A stretch of DNA of 64,000 nt from Arthrobacter sp. 31Y (GTDB lineage Bacteria; Actinomycetota; Actinomycetes; Actinomycetales; Micrococcaceae): assembly GCF_000526335.1 (NCBI RefSeq), contig NZ_JAFW01000001.1:1426001-1490000 (forward strand), read 5' to 3'. The translations under genes were made by a program, and so were the position numbers. Under the pieces are notes generated by a model. The model had not been told where the DNA came from. It made no database searches and saw only the letters and a list, made by a program, of their open reading frames with translations. Below are positions 61,264 through 64,000 of the stretch, one piece after another. Within the stretch, counting starts at the first letter, position 1, and each line of letters starts with the position of its first letter.

Positions 61264-62529
61264 GTGGGAAACGGATTCGGCGAGAAGCTACGTGCCGAAC
61301 GGCTCGAACGTGGGTTGACGCAGGCAGAGCTCGGCAAGAACCTGTACTCACCGAGCTATATTTCGCTGCTTGAAACAGGCCGCCGCGAGCCCACGGCCGA
61401 AGTCATCGAGGAGCTCGCCCGCCGTCTTGAGCTGGCGCCCAAAGCACTTGAAGCGTGGAGCCAACCCGTTTCCGTGAGCGACGCCGAGTACGTCCTCGCC
61501 GGCCTGTACGCCAGGCAGGCATGGGACCTCCGCGACTATCAGCTCGCCGCCAGCCACGCAGCCACCGCAGCGCAGATTGCCCTCGAGGCCAAGAACAACA
61601 GCGCCTGGTGGAACATGACGTACATGCAGGCCGAGTGCGTGATGAAGCAAGGGCAGTTGAAGGAATGCCAGCAGATTGTTGAGCATCTCTTGGAACATCC
61701 CATGGCCACGGAATCCGCAGGTCTGGGAGTGCGCGCCTGGCAGATGCTTGCCGCCGTGTGTCACGGACAAGGTCAACTGGCCACCGCCGTCGAGCATGCC
61801 AAGCAAGCCGTAAAGCTCAGCGAGCAGCTGCCCAAGGGATCAACTCTCATCATCGGTGCGCACCGCGCGCTGATCGGTGCTCTTGCCGAGAGCGGCAAGT
61901 TGGACGAGGCCTGGGAGTACTGCCTGGCGATGATTGAGCACATGGACGAGCACTCCATGTCCCAGCTGGCCGGTGAAGTGGCTTGGGTGGTTGGCAACGT
62001 CGCCTTCATGCGCCACGACTATGTGGAGGGCATCAAGCACCACGAGCGTGCAGCCAAGCTCCTCTCCCCCGCCAACGACATTGAGTTGTGGGCCCGTTTC
62101 AACAAGGCGTCGGCAGCGGTTCGACTGTCCTCCGGGATTGTGGAACCGGAAACGTTGTCCGCCATTGAGCGTGCAGAACTTGCACTGTCCATTGTGGGCG
62201 GAAACAAGACGGACCAGTTGGAGGTCGCGTTCATCCGCGCCCGCTGGCTGTACCTGACCGGGGACATCCCTGCAGCCGTGGAGAAGCTCCGCGAAATTTA
62301 CGCAGACCGCAAGGTGCTGGCCCGGCACACCGCCGGCGAAGTGTCGCTGTTGCTGGGTAAGTCCTTGAAAGCTGCAGGGGAAGCCGCTGAGGCGCTCCAG
62401 TTCCTGGAAGAGGCCCAGCACGACTTCAGCGCGGCGGGAGCTTCGGACCGGGTGCAGCAGGCCATGGACGCTGTACTGGAGATCCGTCTTGCCGAGCGCC
62501 GGGCCGCAAAGGAACACTCCCAAGCCTGA
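61264..62529 (+). CDS. XRE-family HTH regulator with TPR-like body (RRNPP-like architecture)
   Basis: A 421-residue cytosolic protein. Residues 1-65 are an XRE HTH (FGEKLRAERLERGLTQAELG, then SPSYISLLETGRREPTAEVIEELARRL). The rest is all-helical with repeated A/Y/L-spaced hairpins such as DYQLAASHAATAAQIALEA, GQLATAVEHAKQAVKLSEQ, DYVEGIKHHERAAKLL and GEAAEALQFLEEAQHDFSAAG, typical of TPRs. Firmicutes RRNPP regulators (PlcR, PrgX, Rgg, ComR) share this layout and bind short peptides in the TPR groove. The GTG start follows AGGAGGG. The divergent neighbour encodes an exported peptide precursor, so peptide binding is inferred, not shown. Confidence 0.88.
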   Translation: MGNGFGEKLRAERLERGLTQAELGKNLYSPSYISLLETGRREPTAEVIEELARRLELAPKALEAWSQPVSVSDAEYVLAGLYARQAWDLRDYQLAASHAATAAQIALEAKNNSAWWNMTYMQAECVMKQGQLKECQQIVEHLLEHPMATESAGLGVRAWQMLAAVCHGQGQLATAVEHAKQAVKLSEQLPKGSTLIIGAHRALIGALAESGKLDEAWEYCLAMIEHMDEHSMSQLAGEVAWVVGNVAFMRHDYVEGIKHHERAAKLLSPANDIELWARFNKASAAVRLSSGIVEPETLSAIERAELALSIVGGNKTDQLEVAFIRARWLYLTGDIPAAVEKLREIYADRKVLARHTAGEVSLLLGKSLKAAGEAAEALQFLEEAQHDFSAAGASDRVQQAMDAVLEIRLAERRAAKEHSQA

Positions 62530-62533
62530 CTTA

Positions 62534-62601
62534 ACCCAAGTAAGTCGCAGTTAAGCGCGTTTTGAGCGGTCAAAACGCGCTTAACTGCGACTCAGTTGGG
62601 T
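62534..62601. terminator. Long hairpin between convergent XRE-TPR and purC
   Basis: The 32-nt arms 62534-62565 and 62570-62601 pair at 30 of 32 positions, with the inner 23 bp perfect and a 4-nt loop. It sits between two convergent stops (62529 and 62605), so a bidirectional terminator is the natural reading; the length is extreme. Confidence 0.75.
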
Positions 62602-62604
62602 AAT

Positions 62605-63543
62605 TTAGGCGAAGGTGCGGCCCGTCAGTTTTTCGTACGCTTCGACGTAGCGGGCGCGGGTGCGCTCCACCACCTCGGCGGGCAGTGCCGGCGGAGGAGT
62701 ATCCGAGGACTTGTCCCAGCCGGACTCAGCGGAGGTCAGCCAGTCACGGACGTACTGCTTGTCATACGAAGGCTGCGACTGACCCGGCGCGTACGTGGAC
62801 GCATCCCAGAACCGTGAAGAGTCCGGGGTGAGGACCTCGTCGCCCAAGGTGATGATGCCCGTGGCTGCGTCAATGCCGAACTCCACCTTGGTGTCTGCAA
62901 GGATGATGCCGCGTTCGCGGGCGATCTCCTCGGCGCGGGTGTAGATCTTCAGGGTCAGTTCGCTCAGGCGTGCGGCGATGTCGTCGCCCACCATGGCCAC
63001 AACATCGTCATAGGTGATGTTGACGTCGTGCTCGCCCACTTCGGCTTTGGCAGAAGGCGTGAAGAGCGCCTTCTCCAAGCGCGAACCATCAACCAGGCCC
63101 TCGGGCAGCGGGATGTCGCACACCGTGCGGGATTCCTTGTACTCAGCCAGGCCGGAGCCGGTGAGGTAACCGCGTGCGATGCATTCCACCGGGAACATGT
63201 CCAGCTTCTTGCAGATCATGGCCCGGCCCTCGACGGCGGCGGGAACGCCACCTTCCACCGTGGACGCCAGCACGTGGTGCTCAACATCCAACTGATCGAA
63301 CCACCACAGGCTCAGCTGCGTCAGGACGCGGCCTTTGTCTGGGATTTCGCTGCTCAGCACGTGGTCATAAGCGCTGATGCGGTCACTGGCCACCACCAAG
63401 ACGCATTCCTGGCCGATCTTTTCCGTGATGGCTTCGTCTGCCGGGACGTAGAGATCGCGAACCTTGCCGGAATAGACGTGCGTCCAGCCCGGAAGGTCCA
63501 GTGTTTCGGTTTCGAAGCCGCCGGTGGGGATGCCCTCAGTCAT
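62605..63543 (-). CDS. purC: Phosphoribosylaminoimidazole-succinocarboxamide synthase
   Basis: SAICAR synthetase of purine synthesis: joins aspartate to CAIR with ATP. N-terminal HVYSGKVRDLYVP, VVASDRISAYDHVLSSEIPDKGRVLTQLS, VECIARGYLTGSGLAEYK and ILADTKVEFGIDAATG are family signatures. ATG 63543 gives 312 residues, typical of the actinobacterial/fungal-type longer enzyme. A TTG six bases upstream is less likely. The start lies 2 nt after the purD stop. Confidence 0.96.
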   Translation of the reverse strand: MTEGIPTGGFETETLDLPGWTHVYSGKVRDLYVPADEAITEKIGQECVLVVASDRISAYDHVLSSEIPDKGRVLTQLSLWWFDQLDVEHHVLASTVEGGVPAAVEGRAMICKKLDMFPVECIARGYLTGSGLAEYKESRTVCDIPLPEGLVDGSRLEKALFTPSAKAEVGEHDVNITYDDVVAMVGDDIAARLSELTLKIYTRAEEIARERGIILADTKVEFGIDAATGIITLGDEVLTPDSSRFWDASTYAPGQSQPSYDKQYVRDWLTSAESGWDKSSDTPPPALPAEVVERTRARYVEAYEKLTGRTFA

Positions 63544-63545
63544 GC

Positions 63546-64000
63546 TCAAGCCTGCACTTTCGGGATGGTTCCGGTCGCGGTGTACGGCACACGGATTTCG
63601 CCGCGTGCGGCTTTGCCTCCGATGTCCGTACGGAACTGTGAGCCTTCAAGCTGAACCAGCTCAACGCCGTCGTACGCCTTTTCGCGGGCCTCCACCAGAT
63701 CGGAACCGAGCGCGACCACCGCGAGGACGCGGCCACCAGCGGAGACCACCTTGCCTTCGTCGTCCAGCTTGGTGCCGGCGTGGACCACGTGGACACCGTC
63801 CAGCTCGTCAACCTTCTTCAGGCCGCTGATGCGATCACCGGTGCGGGGTGCGTCCGGGTAGTTTTCGGCGGCGACGACGACGGCGACCGCCGTGTCCTTG
63901 GACCAGCGCAGCTCTTCTGCGGTGTCCAGTTCGCCCTTGGCAGCTGCCAGCAGCAGCGCACCGAGTGGGGTCTTGAGGCGTGCCAGGACGGCTTGCGTCT
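63546..64000 (-). CDS. purD: Phosphoribosylamine-glycine ligase, C-terminal part
   Basis: The leftward frame is open to the window edge, so only about the last 151 residues are present. They include LARLKTPLGALLLAAAKGEL, AVAVVVAAENYPDAPRTGDRI and GGRVLAVVALGSDLVEAREKAYDGVELVQLEGSQFRTDIG, the C-terminal ATP-grasp-associated domain of GAR synthetase. It makes glycinamide ribonucleotide, and purC follows after 2 nt, so these belong to one purine operon reaching beyond the window. Confidence 0.95.
   Translation of the reverse strand, partial: TQAVLARLKTPLGALLLAAAKGELDTAEELRWSKDTAVAVVVAAENYPDAPRTGDRISGLKKVDELDGVHVVHAGTKLDDEGKVVSAGGRVLAVVALGSDLVEAREKAYDGVELVQLEGSQFRTDIGGKAARGEIRVPYTATGTIPKVQA

Overview
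The window is GC-rich actinobacterial chromosome, most likely Arthrobacter or Paenarthrobacter (Micrococcaceae). The evidence is the gene content (MarP, WYL regulator, DUF4244, a Tad locus beside a DUF1998 helicase), frequent GTG/TTG starts, many 1-4 nt start/stop overlaps, and gene order. Species was not tested. No phage, transposase, integrase or CRISPR-Cas gene is visible.

Layout. 0-13.7 kb: 3' part of trkH with trkA, then proC, a sugar-phosphate isomerase, an Ppx/GppA phosphatase, an SseB-like protein, topA, an ArsR-type regulator coupled to a methyltransferase, two tandem paralogous lipoproteins, trhO and a GNAT acetyltransferase. 13.8-21.4 kb: a DUF1998 helicase convergent to a seven-gene Tad (Flp pilus/secretion) operon. 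21.6-26.8 kb: an unusual PolA-like polymerase, a DUF1508-like protein, a Nudix hydrolase, nth and a long membrane protein with a disordered tail. 27.2-37.9 kb: acs, then a DeoR regulator, and a five-gene operon (proline-rich membrane protein, sensor kinase, response regulator, SLC13 permease, glycerate kinase) divergent from an ABC/FtsX transporter. 38-46 kb: an alpha-galactoside cluster (LacI regulator, Gfo/Idh oxidoreductase, ABC importer, GH36 galactosidase). 46-56 kb: aroQ, marP, crp, an epoxide-hydrolase/WYL pair, Nudix, RidA, DUF4177, a class A PBP and a frameshifted metallophosphoesterase. 56-60.5 kb: a small secreted protein that looks inserted, then a heterodimeric ABC exporter. 60.6-64 kb: tRNA-Pro, a secreted pro-peptide divergent from an XRE-TPR regulator, purC and the 3' part of purD.

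Much of the core (topA, helicase, tad, acs, nth, marP, crp, RidA, class A PBP, metallophosphoesterase) recalls the Mycobacterium tuberculosis block around Rv3646c-Rv3683, here interrupted by accessory cassettes. The most interesting candidate for an undescribed system is at 60.9-62.5 kb. A Sec-exported precursor of about 74 residues carries the motif IGNWPDPM twice, once at the very C-terminus. It is divergently transcribed from a 421-residue XRE-HTH protein with a TPR-like body. This is the layout of Firmicutes RRNPP peptide-pheromone systems, in an actinobacterium. Other notable items are a 32-bp-period tandem repeat family at three intergenic sites, an orphan 3' end of the metallophosphoesterase gene beyond an apparent insertion, and unusually long hairpins between convergent genes.

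All functions are inferred from protein motifs and context read by eye; no database search was run.
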